Origin: Planctomycetota bacterium
GTDB taxonomy: Bacteria > Planctomycetota > Brocadiia > Brocadiales > Brocadiaceae
NCBI GenBank assembly: GCA_016188675.1
Contig: JACPHJ010000014.1
Location: forward strand, 1 to 57,099
Direction: 5' to 3'
Length of the DNA stretch: 57,099 nucleotides
A program made the position numbers and the translations under genes. The notes beneath the pieces were generated by a model. It ran no database searches. It had not been told where the DNA came from and was given only the letters and a program-made list of their open reading frames with translations. Positions 16,079-25,482 of this stretch are shown in pieces (positions within the stretch are counted from its first letter, which is position 1; the number at the start of each line of letters is the position of its first letter).

Positions 16079-17074
16079 ATGTCGTGGATGATGGGAAACG
16101 CCACAGCGGTCATTCTTGCAGCAGGAAAAGGGACTCGTATGCGGTCTGCAAGACCCAAGGTACTCCACGAGGTATGCGGGATTTCCCTTTTGGAATGTGT
16201 GGTCGAGGCTGTGCAAAATGCAGAAATTTCGCAAATAATTGTAGTTGTAGGGGATAAAAAAGAAGAAGTTAAAGATAGTCTTAATGGAGTATCTGTCGAG
16301 ATTGTAGAACAGCAGGAGCAATTGGGAACGGCGCATGCCGTTATGTCTGCCAGGCATCTTATTGCCGGTCTCGCGGATGTCGTTGTGGTGTTAAATGGCG
16401 ATGCTCCTCTCGTTAAGCCTCAAACGCTTAAAAGACTGATGGCGGTAAATGCAGAGGCCGATGCAGACGTGGCATTATTAACGGCTTTTTTAGACAGTCC
16501 TGAAGGATACGGCAGGATTTCCAGAGATGCTAATGGGCGTATAAAAGGAATTATTGAGGAGAGTGAAGCAAGCGCAGAAGAATTACAGATCAAAGAAATT
16601 AACGTAGGTATGTATGTTTTTAAGGTAAAGTCCCTTTTGGAAGGGTTAAGCGAAATTGCACCGCACAATAAAAAGGGCGAGTTTTATTTGACGGATATTA
16701 TTTCGGTCTTTTACCGTAAAGGCAAGAAAATTGAGGGTCTTGAGGGTGTAAATACTTCAGAGGTGTTGGGGATAAACACCCAAAGGGAGTTGGCGGCCGT
16801 CAACCAAATAAGACGCGATGAAATTGTACGTTATTTTATGGATAGAGGTGTAACCGTTATTGACCCGGCGAGTACGTTTATTGAAAGCCGAGTCGGGATT
16901 GGTGAGGGGACAAAGGTGTATCCTTTTACTTATATTTGTAAAAATGTAGTTATTGGCCAACGATGTTGTATCGGCCCTTTTGCGTATATAAAGGCAGGTA
17001 CTAAGATAGAGGATGATGTGGAAGTTTCTAATATGATGGACAAAGCAGGGCTTTTTTCTAGGATAGAAGGATAA
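16079..17074 (+). CDS. glmU: short GlmU-like UDP-N-acetylglucosamine pyrophosphorylase
   Basis: The N-terminal nucleotidyltransferase domain (about 7-235) is complete, with ILAAGKGTRMRSARPKVLHEV, EQLGTAHAV, LNGDAPLV and GRISRDANGRIKGIIEESEA. It should make UDP-GlcNAc from GlcNAc-1-phosphate and UTP. At 331 residues it is about 125 shorter than bifunctional GlmU (about 456). Only the first hexapeptide turns remain (about 255-315, ending IKAGTKIEDDVEVSN), and the acetyltransferase active site is absent. The frame ends cleanly and prs starts 2 bp later, so no frameshifted remainder is present. Glucosamine-1-phosphate acetylation must be done by another protein. ATGs at codons 4 and 5 are alternative starts. 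Confidence 0.85.
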   Translation: MSWMMGNATAVILAAGKGTRMRSARPKVLHEVCGISLLECVVEAVQNAEISQIIVVVGDKKEEVKDSLNGVSVEIVEQQEQLGTAHAVMSARHLIAGLADVVVVLNGDAPLVKPQTLKRLMAVNAEADADVALLTAFLDSPEGYGRISRDANGRIKGIIEESEASAEELQIKEINVGMYVFKVKSLLEGLSEIAPHNKKGEFYLTDIISVFYRKGKKIEGLEGVNTSEVLGINTQRELAAVNQIRRDEIVRYFMDRGVTVIDPASTFIESRVGIGEGTKVYPFTYICKNVVIGQRCCIGPFAYIKAGTKIEDDVEVSNMMDKAGLFSRIEG

Positions 17075-17076
17075 AT

Positions 17077-18045
17077 ATGGATAAAAAAAGAAGGCTGGAG
17101 GAAATAAACCACTTAAAGATTTTTTCGGGAAATGCGAATCCCGCTCTGGCAAAGAAAATTTGCGAACATCTGTCGCTTGAATTGGGAAATGCTTATGTAG
17201 GCCGGTTTCCTGATGGCGAAATTGACCTGAAAGTAAATGAGGATGTTCGTGGCGCGGACGTGTTTTTGGTGCAACCGACGTGTCCCCCTGTTAATGAGAA
17301 TTTGACGGAACTGCTTATATTTATAGATTGTCTGAAAAGAGCATCCGCTGCGCGTATCACGGCGGTGTTGCCATATTATGGTTATGCAAGAAAAGATAGA
17401 AAGGATGAGGGGCGAGTCCCTATAACCGCAAAATTAGTTGCGAACATTATAACTGAAGCAGGCGCCGACCGTGTGCTTACGGTAGATTTGCATGCGGCGC
17501 AAATCCAGGGTTTTTTTGATATCCCTGTAGATCATTTGTTTGCCTTTCCTGTGATATCAAAATATTTCGAAAAGTTGGCTTCTGCAGACCTGGTGGTGGT
17601 AACACCGGATGTTGGGGGTATAAAACTGGCCAGAAATTATTCCAAGAAATTGGGGATAAAGATGGCTATTGTGGATAAGCGAAGGGTAGGGCCGGAAGAG
17701 ACAGAAATTGGATTTGTAATAGGAGACGTAGCAAATAAAAACGTGGTAATGATTGACGATTTAATTGCCACGGGAGGTTCGATTGCTCAGGCGGCGAATG
17801 TGCTCAAAGAACGTGGTGCAAAAGATATTTATGTAGGCGCTACTCATCCTGTATTCTGTGGCTCTGCAGTGGAAAAGCTGTCCGCTGCGCCGATTAAAGA
17901 AATTATTGTAACCGATACGATACCTCTTTCTGAAAAGGCAAAAGGATTAGGCAACAAAATAAAGGTCTTGTCTATTTCTGAACTTTTAGGAGATGCGATT
18001 ATGAGAATTCACCGGCATGAATCGGTCAGTTCTCTGTTTGTTTAA
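17077..18045 (+). CDS. prs: ribose-phosphate pyrophosphokinase
   Basis: The 322-residue enzyme transfers pyrophosphate from ATP to ribose-5-phosphate to make PRPP, needed for nucleotides, histidine and tryptophan. Hallmarks are the FSGNANPALAKKICEHL start, FPDGEIDLKVNEDVRG, the ATP-binding YYGYARKDRKDEGR loop, the DLHAAQIQGFFDIPVDHL metal site and the PRPP-binding VMIDDLIATGGSI motif. It starts 2 bp after the GlmU-like gene, with an AGAAGGAT site inside that gene's end. Pairing of glmU with prs, rplY and pth is a common bacterial arrangement. Confidence 0.96.
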   Translation: MDKKRRLEEINHLKIFSGNANPALAKKICEHLSLELGNAYVGRFPDGEIDLKVNEDVRGADVFLVQPTCPPVNENLTELLIFIDCLKRASAARITAVLPYYGYARKDRKDEGRVPITAKLVANIITEAGADRVLTVDLHAAQIQGFFDIPVDHLFAFPVISKYFEKLASADLVVVTPDVGGIKLARNYSKKLGIKMAIVDKRRVGPEETEIGFVIGDVANKNVVMIDDLIATGGSIAQAANVLKERGAKDIYVGATHPVFCGSAVEKLSAAPIKEIIVTDTIPLSEKAKGLGNKIKVLSISELLGDAIMRIHRHESVSSLFV

Positions 18046-18072
18046 TAAATTTTGTTTTTGGGAGTAAAATAG

Positions 18073-18726
18073 ATGAAAATCCTGGAATTAAAGGCGGAAA
18101 AAAGAACAACAAAAGGTAGTAAGGCAGTTAGAAAGCTTAGAGATGCCGGACAAATCCCGGCAATATTGTATGGGCATAAACAGGACAATGTTATGCTTTG
18201 TCTGAACGAACACGATTTTAATCGTATTCTTCATACCGGGACAAGGATGATCAATTTGACCTTTGATAATAAAAAAGAATCTGCGCTTATAAAGGACGTT
18301 CAACATGATAGTATTCTGGACTCTGTGCTTCATGTGGATTTCTCGAGGATTGATTTGACGGAAAGGGTGAAATTGCGTGTACCGGTTGAGTTGCATGGTG
18401 AGTCTATAGGGGTGAAAAAAGGCGGTGTGTTGACACATGTTATGAAAGACGTAGAGATAGAATGTCTTCCGACTGCTATCCCTGAGAAAATAAAAATAAG
18501 CATATCTGAGCTGGGACTGGGTAAGGCGATTCACGTTAAGGAATTGCCAGTACTGGAAGGTATTCGGTATATCTCGGATCCGGAATCAGTTGTTACATCC
18601 GTGCACCAGATTGTAGAGGCAAAAGCCGTATCTGAAGAGGAATTGCTGGCCGAGCCGGAAGTCATTACCAAGAAGCCAAAAGAAGGAGAAGAAGAGGAAT
18701 CCGCGGAGTCTGCAAAAAAGACTTAA
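18073..18726 (+). CDS. rplY: 50S ribosomal protein L25 (general stress protein Ctc type)
   Basis: The 217-residue protein has the L25 5S-rRNA-binding domain (about 1-92, with KGSKAVRKLRDAGQIPAILYG) and the TL5/Ctc C-terminal beta domain (about 98-185), followed by an acidic Glu/Lys-rich tail. It binds 5S rRNA in the central protuberance of the large subunit. It lies between prs and pth, as in many bacteria. GGAG stands 8-9 nt before the ATG. Confidence 0.95.
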   Translation: MKILELKAEKRTTKGSKAVRKLRDAGQIPAILYGHKQDNVMLCLNEHDFNRILHTGTRMINLTFDNKKESALIKDVQHDSILDSVLHVDFSRIDLTERVKLRVPVELHGESIGVKKGGVLTHVMKDVEIECLPTAIPEKIKISISELGLGKAIHVKELPVLEGIRYISDPESVVTSVHQIVEAKAVSEEELLAEPEVITKKPKEGEEEESAESAKKT

Positions 18727-18743
18727 TAAGTGGTATGTGCTAA

Positions 18744-19298
18744 ATGAAGATTATTGTTGGTCTGGGCAATCCCGGGGAAAAATATTTGAAGACGAGACAC
18801 AATTTGGGTTTTATGGTAATAGACCGGCTTGCGCAGCAACTTGAAATGGAGTGTTATCGAAAGAAATTTCAGTCCCTCTTTTGTAAGAAGTCTGTGGAGC
18901 AGGAAGAGGTTGTCCTGTTAAAACCGCAGACGTTTATGAATTTGAGTGGAGTTGCCGTGAAAGAAGCCGTAGATATGTATAAATGCCCGCTGCAGGACCT
19001 CGTGGTTATATGCGATGATCTGGACATACCGCCGGGGAAAATACGCATTAGACGCAGTGGTGGTTGTGGGGGGCATCGGGGGCTGGAATCTATCGCAGAC
19101 CGCCTGGGTTCTACAGATTTTTCCCGTTTAAGAGTTGGGATAGGGCGGCCCGCAAATGGAGATCCGAGCGATTATGTCCTCTCCATGTTTTCTAAAGAAG
19201 AAGAGCACTTGAAAGAAGAAGCTATTGAAGATGCCTGCCAGGCCTTAAAAACATGGATGTTTGAAGGCGTTGAGGCTTGTATGAATAAATTTAATTGA
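18744..19298 (+). CDS. pth: peptidyl-tRNA hydrolase
   Basis: The 184-residue enzyme releases peptides from peptidyl-tRNA that drops off ribosomes. The conserved start is IVGLGNPGEKYLKTRHNLGF, with the catalytic histidine in TRHN. LLKPQTFMNLSG, VICDDLDIPPGKIRIR and GGCGGHRGLESI follow. The length is normal. It follows rplY after 17 bp and precedes the ribosomal-protein/ssb group. Confidence 0.95.
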   Translation: MKIIVGLGNPGEKYLKTRHNLGFMVIDRLAQQLEMECYRKKFQSLFCKKSVEQEEVVLLKPQTFMNLSGVAVKEAVDMYKCPLQDLVVICDDLDIPPGKIRIRRSGGCGGHRGLESIADRLGSTDFSRLRVGIGRPANGDPSDYVLSMFSKEEEHLKEEAIEDACQALKTWMFEGVEACMNKFN

Positions 19299-19375
19299 CC
19301 TTTTGGTGTGTATATAAAGGTATAAAATAGTTTTGTATTTTATAGTATAAATGTCAAAAGTAGGAGGAATAGAAT

Positions 19376-19792
19376 TTGAGGATGTACGAAGGGTTGTTTT
19401 TAATTGATAATACCCATGCCAACACAGAGTGGGATAATGTGGTCAAACACATTCAGGACCTTCTGCAAAAGAACGGTGCAGAGATACTAAAAACCGAAAA
19501 GTGGGGTGAAAAAAAATTAGCATATAAGGTCAAAGGTCACAAACGCGGGACATACCTATTGGTCCATTTTAATGCTAAAAATTCAGCTATTATAACGATC
19601 AGGAGAGATTTCCATCTTTCTGATTATATTATACGCTTTTTGATTGTAAAAGACGATAAGATTGAAGATTTATCTCAGATAGGTGCGGTTGCGCCAGTAG
19701 TAGAAAAGGACGTTGATAAAATACCTGAGATACCGGTTGTGGATTTATTGGAAGAAAGCAATGTACCTGTTAAAGTTGCAGAAGAAGCATAG
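19376..19792 (+). CDS. rpsF: 30S ribosomal protein S6
   Basis: The 138-residue protein matches S6, with MYEGLFLIDNT, KTEKWGEKKLAYKVKGHKRGTYLL and the IIRFLIVKDD strand, followed by an acidic tail of about 40 residues. S6 binds 16S rRNA together with S18. The TTG at 19376 is taken as start because AGGAGG at 19362-19367 leaves 8 nt to it; the ATG two codons later would leave 14. It heads the rpsF-ssb-rpsR-rplI group that is conserved across bacteria. Confidence 0.93.
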   Translation: MRMYEGLFLIDNTHANTEWDNVVKHIQDLLQKNGAEILKTEKWGEKKLAYKVKGHKRGTYLLVHFNAKNSAIITIRRDFHLSDYIIRFLIVKDDKIEDLSQIGAVAPVVEKDVDKIPEIPVVDLLEESNVPVKVAEEA

Positions 19793-19903
19793 GATTTTAA
19801 AGACGCAGTCCGTACTTTGGGGTTCAAAAAACCTGACAGAATCTCTATAAAAGTAAATTTGTAAAGTAATTGTCAAAATGGGTTTTTTAATGGGAGTTTG
19901 GGT

Positions 19904-20344
19904 ATGGCAAGTCTTAATAAAGTGTTTCTTATTGGAAACCTCACGAGAGATCCTGAGCTGAGATATACCCCGGCAGGATTGGCGGTTGCAAGCTTTGGAA
20001 TAGCGATCAATAGGGCTTGGACGGCTAAAACCGGAGAACAGAAGAAAGATGTGTGTTATGTTGATATCAATATCTTTGGGCGAAGCGCGGAAGTTGTAGG
20101 CGAATACTTCAGTAAAGGGAATCCGATTTTTATTGAAGGGCGTTTGCAATTTAATCAATGGGAAACTAAGGATGGACAAAAACGAAGTACGCTCCGTGTT
20201 GTTGCTGATAATTTCCAATTTATTGGAGGAACGGCTAAACGTCCCGGAGGGGAAATGGGCTCGCCGTCCAAAGAGGGTAAACCACCTGACATGATACCTG
20301 AGGATGTTAATCTGGATATTAACAATGAAGAAATTCCATTTTAG
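19904..20344 (+). CDS. ssb: single-stranded DNA-binding protein
   Basis: The product of about 146 residues has an OB fold (about 3-108) with NKVFLIGNLTRDPELRYTPAG, VDINIFGR and FIEGRLQFNQWETKDGQKRS. A Gly/Pro-rich linker leads to the acidic tip NNEEIPF, which recruits partner proteins. I chose the ATG at 19904, 7 nt after GGGAG, over a TTG two codons earlier. It protects single-stranded DNA in replication and repair. It sits between the S6 and S18 genes. Confidence 0.95.
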   Translation: MASLNKVFLIGNLTRDPELRYTPAGLAVASFGIAINRAWTAKTGEQKKDVCYVDINIFGRSAEVVGEYFSKGNPIFIEGRLQFNQWETKDGQKRSTLRVVADNFQFIGGTAKRPGGEMGSPSKEGKPPDMIPEDVNLDINNEEIPF

Positions 20345-20383
20345 TATTGTTTCATAGAATTTTTATAGAAGGATAAATAATGT

Positions 20384-20605
20384 ATGAGTAAAAAAAAGTT
20401 TAACAAAACGAGTAAGTGTCGGTTTTGCAGAATGGGTGTAGACGAGGTAGACTATAAAGATTCGATACATTTACCGAAACTTGCAACTTCTCAAGGAAAG
20501 CTTTTTTCGAGAAAACGTTCTGGGAATTGTGCCCATCATCAGCATTCAGTGAAGGTTTCTATCAAAAGGGCGAGATTTATGGCGCTACTTCCGTATGTGA
20601 CCTAG
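20384..20605 (+). CDS. rpsR: 30S ribosomal protein S18
   Basis: The 73-residue protein carries the S18 core DYKDSIHLPKLATSQGKLFSRKRSGNCAHHQHSVKVSIKRARFMALLPY in the expected order. The N-terminal CRFC pair with C and H residues around NCAHHQH forms a potential zinc site, as in the zinc-binding form of S18. It pairs with S6 on the platform of the small subunit. Confidence 0.95.
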   Translation: MSKKKFNKTSKCRFCRMGVDEVDYKDSIHLPKLATSQGKLFSRKRSGNCAHHQHSVKVSIKRARFMALLPYVT

Positions 20606-20617
20606 GAGGATATAATC

Positions 20618-21085
20618 ATGGAATTGTTATTAAAGAAAAATGTAGATAAACTCGGCCGGGTTGGCGATGTTGTGAAAGTAAAAGAGGGCTACGCTAGAAA
20701 TTATTTGCTGCCCAAGGGGTTGGCAACGAATGTTTCTCCTGCCAATTTAAAGCAGATAGAAAAAGAAAAGATAAAGATGGAACTGCAACTGAAGGAAGAG
20801 AGAGACCGGTTATCGGGAGTATTGGAAAAACTTTCTACGGCTTCCTGCACGATTCCCGCAAAGGCAAACGAAGAAGGCAGGCTCTTCGGTTCTATCACGT
20901 CCGCTCAAATTGCAGAGGCATTGGGAAGGGAAGGGTATCCTGTAGATCCGGAGATGGTAAAATTGGATAGTCCCATTAAAGTCTGCGGTGAGTTTGAGGT
21001 CACGATCGCCCTGAATATAGAAATGCAAACGAGGTGTAAGGTGACAGTTGTGAATGAAGATGTGGTTCAGCCGGAGAAGGCCTAG
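20618..21085 (+). CDS. rplI: 50S ribosomal protein L9
   Basis: The 155-residue protein starts with the L9 signature VDKLGRVGDVVKVKEGYARNYLLPKGLA (about 8-35), followed by a long connecting helix and the C-terminal domain with GRLFGSITSAQIAEAL. An AGGAGG ribosome binding site stands 7-8 nt before the ATG. It is the last ribosomal gene before dnaB, the usual bacterial order. Confidence 0.95.
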   Translation: MELLLKKNVDKLGRVGDVVKVKEGYARNYLLPKGLATNVSPANLKQIEKEKIKMELQLKEERDRLSGVLEKLSTASCTIPAKANEEGRLFGSITSAQIAEALGREGYPVDPEMVKLDSPIKVCGEFEVTIALNIEMQTRCKVTVVNEDVVQPEKA

Positions 21086-21107
21086 TTTCTTTTTAAGGTA
21101 GCGACTG

Positions 21108-22442
21108 ATGGTTGTTGAGTCCATACTTGAACGCACTATGCCTCAAAGCATTGAGGCTGAGATGAGTGTCTTGGGTGCAATGATACTGGATAACGAGGTT
21201 ATTAGCCTTGTTATACCATTATTGAATAAGCTGAGTTTCTACAAAACGGCGCACCAGGAACTATATCAGGTAATTGTCGAAGTCTATGATAAGGGGCAGC
21301 CGATTGATTTGGTTGTTCTTAGGGAGGAACTGAAAAAGCGTTCGCTGCTGGAAAAAGTCGGTGGTGTGGAATACTTGATGGAATTGGAAGAGTCCGTCCC
21401 TACGATAGGAAATGTGGAATATTATGCGAATATAGTACGTGAAAAAGCTATAAAAAGAAATCTGATCGAGGTCGCAGCTACCATACAAAAACAATCCTTC
21501 GAAGAGTCCGCAGATACCGAGCAATTGTTGGATGCCTCGGAAAGGGCTATCTTTGATATTACCCAAAAGAAATTTAATACCGCATCGACAAAGCTAAACG
21601 AAATTCTTAAAGAAACATTCAGCCGTATTGAGAATCTCCATGACAGACAAAGCAGACTGACCGGATTGTCTGCCGGATTTTATGACCTTGACGATATTAC
21701 TTGTGGATTGCAGCCATCGGAACTTATTATCGTTGCTGCAAGGCCAAGTATGGGGAAGACGAGCCTTGTGCTGAACATTGCAGAACACGTTGGTGTGGTA
21801 GAGAAGAAGCCCGCCGTAATATTTTCCCTAGAAATGTCAGCACAGCAGGTGGCGCAGAATATGCTTTGCTCGCATGCGCGGATAGATGCGCACAAATTGC
21901 GGATGGGTTTTTTGGATGATAAACAGTGGAGTGATCTTTCTTATGGACTTGGTTCTCTTTCTGAAGCGCCGATTTTTATAGACGATACCCCCGGTCTTAC
22001 TGTGCTGGAAGTGCGTGCAAAGGCACGCAGGCTGAAGGCGCAGTATGATATTCAGTTTGTTGCAGTAGATTATTTGCAGTTGATGGAGAGTTCGCGGGCG
22101 GAAAATCGCCAGCAGGAAATTTCAATAATTTCACGAGGTCTGAAATCGCTTGCCAGGGAATTGAAAATACCGGTAATCGCCGTATCGCAGTTAAATAGAT
22201 CTGTAGAAACGAGAGAGGGGCACAAGCCCAGGATGTCGGACTTGCGTGAATCGGGATCGATCGAACAGGATGCAGACGTTATTATTCTTTTACACAGAGA
22301 TAATTATTACGATCCGGAGAAGGATAATACGGCAGAACTCATTATTGCAAAGCAGCGTAATGGGCCAACTGGAGTGGTAAAGCTGGCGTTTCGATCGCAC
22401 TTTATGCGTTTTGAGAGTTTAGCCTCTATGGGTAACAAATGA
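21108..22442 (+). CDS. dnaB: replicative DNA helicase
   Basis: The 444-residue protein has the DnaB N-terminal helical domain (about 6-110, beginning PQSIEAEMSVLGAMI) and the RecA-like helicase domain (about 175-440). Walker A is ARPSMGKTS (about 211-219) and Walker B lies in VAVDYLQLM. The arginine-finger region and SQLNRSVETREGHKPRMSDL are typical. It unwinds DNA at the replication fork. No intein is present. Its stop overlaps the bamA start by 4 bp (ATGA). Confidence 0.96.
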   Translation: MVVESILERTMPQSIEAEMSVLGAMILDNEVISLVIPLLNKLSFYKTAHQELYQVIVEVYDKGQPIDLVVLREELKKRSLLEKVGGVEYLMELEESVPTIGNVEYYANIVREKAIKRNLIEVAATIQKQSFEESADTEQLLDASERAIFDITQKKFNTASTKLNEILKETFSRIENLHDRQSRLTGLSAGFYDLDDITCGLQPSELIIVAARPSMGKTSLVLNIAEHVGVVEKKPAVIFSLEMSAQQVAQNMLCSHARIDAHKLRMGFLDDKQWSDLSYGLGSLSEAPIFIDDTPGLTVLEVRAKARRLKAQYDIQFVAVDYLQLMESSRAENRQQEISIISRGLKSLARELKIPVIAVSQLNRSVETREGHKPRMSDLRESGSIEQDADVIILLHRDNYYDPEKDNTAELIIAKQRNGPTGVVKLAFRSHFMRFESLASMGNK

Positions 22443-24817
22443 AATCGAACAAGGTTTTATTGCAGGCAACGAGCATTATCGTAACGCTTGTTATAACCTT
22501 ATATTTCAGCTACTCAAAGGTAGTTTGTGCTGAAACTCAGGAAAAGATAGTCCGTATTATTAAGAAAATCGAAATCAAAGGCAATCAACGAATAAGTGCT
22601 ACCGCAATAAGGAGCAGCATCCGCGTAAAAGAAGGCGATCCTTATGATCCCCAATTGGTAAGTCAGGACGTGGATGCGATTTGGTCATTAGGGTTCTTTG
22701 ACAATATAGAAGTCGAACTTGAAGGGCTGGCAGACGGGCTGAAGGTTGTGTTTCTCGTTACTGAACGCGCAGTAATTGACGAGATACAATTTCAAGGCAA
22801 TAAAAAGATTAAGACCAAAAAACTGAAGAAACAAATCGAGATAAAGGAGGGGGATTATATAAAGCCCTATCTCCTGAAGCTGGATGAAGACAAGATTAAA
22901 GAGCTTTATATCAAAAAGTGTTTTCATAGGATACAAGTCCATGCGGAAAGTAAACTAATAGATGGTAAAACGGTCGTTGTCTTTAATATTGAAGAAGGCC
23001 CAAAGATTCGCATTGCAAAGATAGGGTTTACGGGTAACAACAATTTTAAGCGCAGAAAACTCCTGAAGCAGATGGAAAGCCGGCAAAAACATTTTCCGGC
23101 ATTTATATTTCCGGGGCGGTTTGAACAAAATAAATTTGAATCCGATATCGTCAAAGTAAAAGAATTTTACATGAATAACGGGTGGTTGGATGTCAGTGTC
23201 GGTTATGAAATAACCTATAACGAAGATAATACCAGGATGTTCATAAACGTGCACGTAAAAGAAGGTGAAAGGTATTATGTTGAAAACTTACAAATCAATG
23301 GGGCAACGCTTTTTACCGAGGAGGAATTGAAGGAAAAATTAAAATTGAAAGAAGGCGGCCCTTTCTTTCTTGATGCGGTAGAAAAAGATACCTATCAACT
23401 CCGTTTGATGTACGGAGAACAGGGATATATTGCCGCTGGCGTCAAAGAAAAACACATCTTTAGTTCCGAAGGTACAAAGGTGAGTATCTCTTTCGCCATT
23501 GAGGAGAAGGATAGATATTATATCGAAAAGATTAAAATAGCAGGAAATGACAAGACAAGGGATAATGTTATCCGGAGACAGGTAACATTTTATCCCGGCG
23601 AAAGGCTGGATACAGAAAAGATACGTGACAGCCAGAGACGTCTTACAAATACGGGGTATTTTGATATGGAATCGGGTGCTCCTGCGGGGATTAATTTTGA
23701 ACCCGGTTCTGAGTCAAACAAACAAAACATATTGATAGATGTGAAAGAGGGACGGACCGGCATGCTGCGGTTTGGCGGTGGTTATGGTGCAAACGTTGGG
23801 GCATTTGGTGACATTTCTTACACCGACCGGAATTTCGACGTCTTTGATCTGCCAAAAAGCTGGAATGATTTTTTGCAGGGCAATGCCTTCCGTGGCGCTG
23901 GTGAGATACTGACTTTGCGGTTTAGTCCGGGTTTTCAGAGGACAGAAATCATGTTGTCGCTAACCAACCCCTCGGTATTTGATTCTCCTTACAGCGCCGG
24001 AGTGAGTTTGTTTGATTATCTTAGATGGTATAAGGAATATCAGCAGCAAAACATGGGTTCAAGAGTTTCTGTAGGAAGAGAAATTCAGAGGGATTTTTTT
24101 GTAAGATTAAGCCCGGAGTTTGATATTATTGACATAGAAAGGCAGGACGATAAGGAGGACACGCCCCAGGATGTACTGGATGTTGAGGGAGGCCATCTGA
24201 AGGCGGGTATTACGTTGTCAGCGAATATAACCAGAACCGATAATATCTATATGCCGTCAAAGGGTTACGAAGGGGAATCTTCTCTTGAGTTTGCCGGGTT
24301 AGACGTGGATATAGCAAAGTATAAATTCCAGACAACAAAATACAACACGCTCTTTGAAGTGCCTAAGTGGGGTAAACACGTTCTTGCCTATGGGGGGACT
24401 TTTGGTATTGTAGAACCTACGTCCGGAAGTGATGTTCCTATATTCGAAAGATTTTTTGCGGGTGGTTATGGCTCTCTTAGAGGATTTCAGTATAGAGGTA
24501 TAGCGCCCGTTGATGAGAAAACAGGGGATCATATCGGCGGCGACATATTGCTTGTAATGAATACGGAATACCTTGTTCCCATATATAAGGATATTCTTCG
24601 CGCCGCATTTTTTATTGACACAGGGAAGGCGGACGAAACAGTCAGTGATATTAATTTAGATCACTTCAGAGTATCAACGGGGTTGGGATTAAGAGTGAAT
24701 ATTCCTTTTCTTGGCCGTTCTACGATATCGATTGATTACGGCGTTCCTGTTATAAAAGAGGAAGGGGATGAGATTCAGGCATTTTCGTTTAATTTTGGAG
24801 GAGGCAGCAGCTTTTAA
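22439..24817 (+). CDS. bamA: outer-membrane protein assembly factor BamA
   Basis: The 792-residue protein has a signal peptide (about 1-31, ending VVCAET), five POTRA domains (about 37-425, each starting with a pattern like IEIKGNQRISATAIR) and a C-terminal 16-strand barrel (about 440-792). The FFAGGYGSLRGFQYRG segment matches the conserved barrel motif containing the (V)RGF loop, and the chain ends in phenylalanine. It folds beta-barrel proteins, including the porin in this window, into the outer membrane. It is translationally coupled to dnaB and followed by ompH, lpxC and lpxA. Confidence 0.95.
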   Translation: MKSNKVLLQATSIIVTLVITLYFSYSKVVCAETQEKIVRIIKKIEIKGNQRISATAIRSSIRVKEGDPYDPQLVSQDVDAIWSLGFFDNIEVELEGLADGLKVVFLVTERAVIDEIQFQGNKKIKTKKLKKQIEIKEGDYIKPYLLKLDEDKIKELYIKKCFHRIQVHAESKLIDGKTVVVFNIEEGPKIRIAKIGFTGNNNFKRRKLLKQMESRQKHFPAFIFPGRFEQNKFESDIVKVKEFYMNNGWLDVSVGYEITYNEDNTRMFINVHVKEGERYYVENLQINGATLFTEEELKEKLKLKEGGPFFLDAVEKDTYQLRLMYGEQGYIAAGVKEKHIFSSEGTKVSISFAIEEKDRYYIEKIKIAGNDKTRDNVIRRQVTFYPGERLDTEKIRDSQRRLTNTGYFDMESGAPAGINFEPGSESNKQNILIDVKEGRTGMLRFGGGYGANVGAFGDISYTDRNFDVFDLPKSWNDFLQGNAFRGAGEILTLRFSPGFQRTEIMLSLTNPSVFDSPYSAGVSLFDYLRWYKEYQQQNMGSRVSVGREIQRDFFVRLSPEFDIIDIERQDDKEDTPQDVLDVEGGHLKAGITLSANITRTDNIYMPSKGYEGESSLEFAGLDVDIAKYKFQTTKYNTLFEVPKWGKHVLAYGGTFGIVEPTSGSDVPIFERFFAGGYGSLRGFQYRGIAPVDEKTGDHIGGDILLVMNTEYLVPIYKDILRAAFFIDTGKADETVSDINLDHFRVSTGLGLRVNIPFLGRSTISIDYGVPVIKEEGDEIQAFSFNFGGGSSF

Positions 24818-24819
24818 TT

Positions 24820-25479
24820 ATGAAATTAGAAAAATCATGTAAAAAGAAGAGTGGAAAAATAAAGGTTGTTTTTGGCGTTATTGCAAGCATTACGTGTCTG
24901 TACTTATTTTCTTTAAGTGCTGTTCATGCAAAAGAACCCGGTGCAGCCAGTTCACCTTCAAGGGGTTTAAAGGTGGGAGTGGTTGATTTAAATAGTGTGT
25001 TTGAGAAGTATGAAAAACGGAAAACATCCGATGCGCAGCTAAAAGAGCAGGAAAAGCAGTATCAAAAAATTATCAGCGACAAGAAGAAGGAACTGGTGAG
25101 TTTAAACGAGAAGATACAGTTGTTGGATTTGGGGAGTGAGGCCAGAAAAAAGGACGAAGAAACGTTTGAAAAAAAGAATATGGAGTTGGAATCCTATGCG
25201 AAGTTTGCCGAGAAGAGTCTCATGAAAAAGTATAAAGACTATTTCGGAAGTCTCTATACAGAAGTCTGTAAAGAAGTAGAAGATATAGGTAAGCGCGAAC
25301 AATATGATTTGATTATAAAAAAGGAAGAGCCGGAGCTGCAGGGCGGTGGAATTTCTGAATTACAGTTCAAGGTCGGGATAAAAACCGTTTTGTATCATTC
25401 CGAATCGGTAGATATCACAAATCAGGTGATTGATAACTTAAACAAAAAATATTCCGAAACGACGGGCAAGGGAAAGTAG
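24820..25479 (+). CDS. OmpH/Skp-family periplasmic chaperone
   Basis: The 219-residue protein has an export signal (about 16-37, VVFGVIASITCLYLFSLSAV, cleaved near VHA-KE). A Skp-type beginning follows, LKVGVVDLNSVFEKYEKRKT, and then a long charged helical hairpin (about 70-160). Skp proteins form trimeric 'jellyfish' that carry unfolded outer-membrane proteins to BamA. The gene starts 2 bp after bamA, the classic neighbour. Confidence 0.88.
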   Translation: MKLEKSCKKKSGKIKVVFGVIASITCLYLFSLSAVHAKEPGAASSPSRGLKVGVVDLNSVFEKYEKRKTSDAQLKEQEKQYQKIISDKKKELVSLNEKIQLLDLGSEARKKDEETFEKKNMELESYAKFAEKSLMKKYKDYFGSLYTEVCKEVEDIGKREQYDLIIKKEEPELQGGGISELQFKVGIKTVLYHSESVDITNQVIDNLNKKYSETTGKGK

Positions 25480-25482
25480 TTC

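Noticed and set aside
17040..17080. Frameshift as explanation of the short GlmU
   Set aside because: No further hexapeptide-repeat coding is found after the stop; prs begins 2 bp later, so the protein is truly short.
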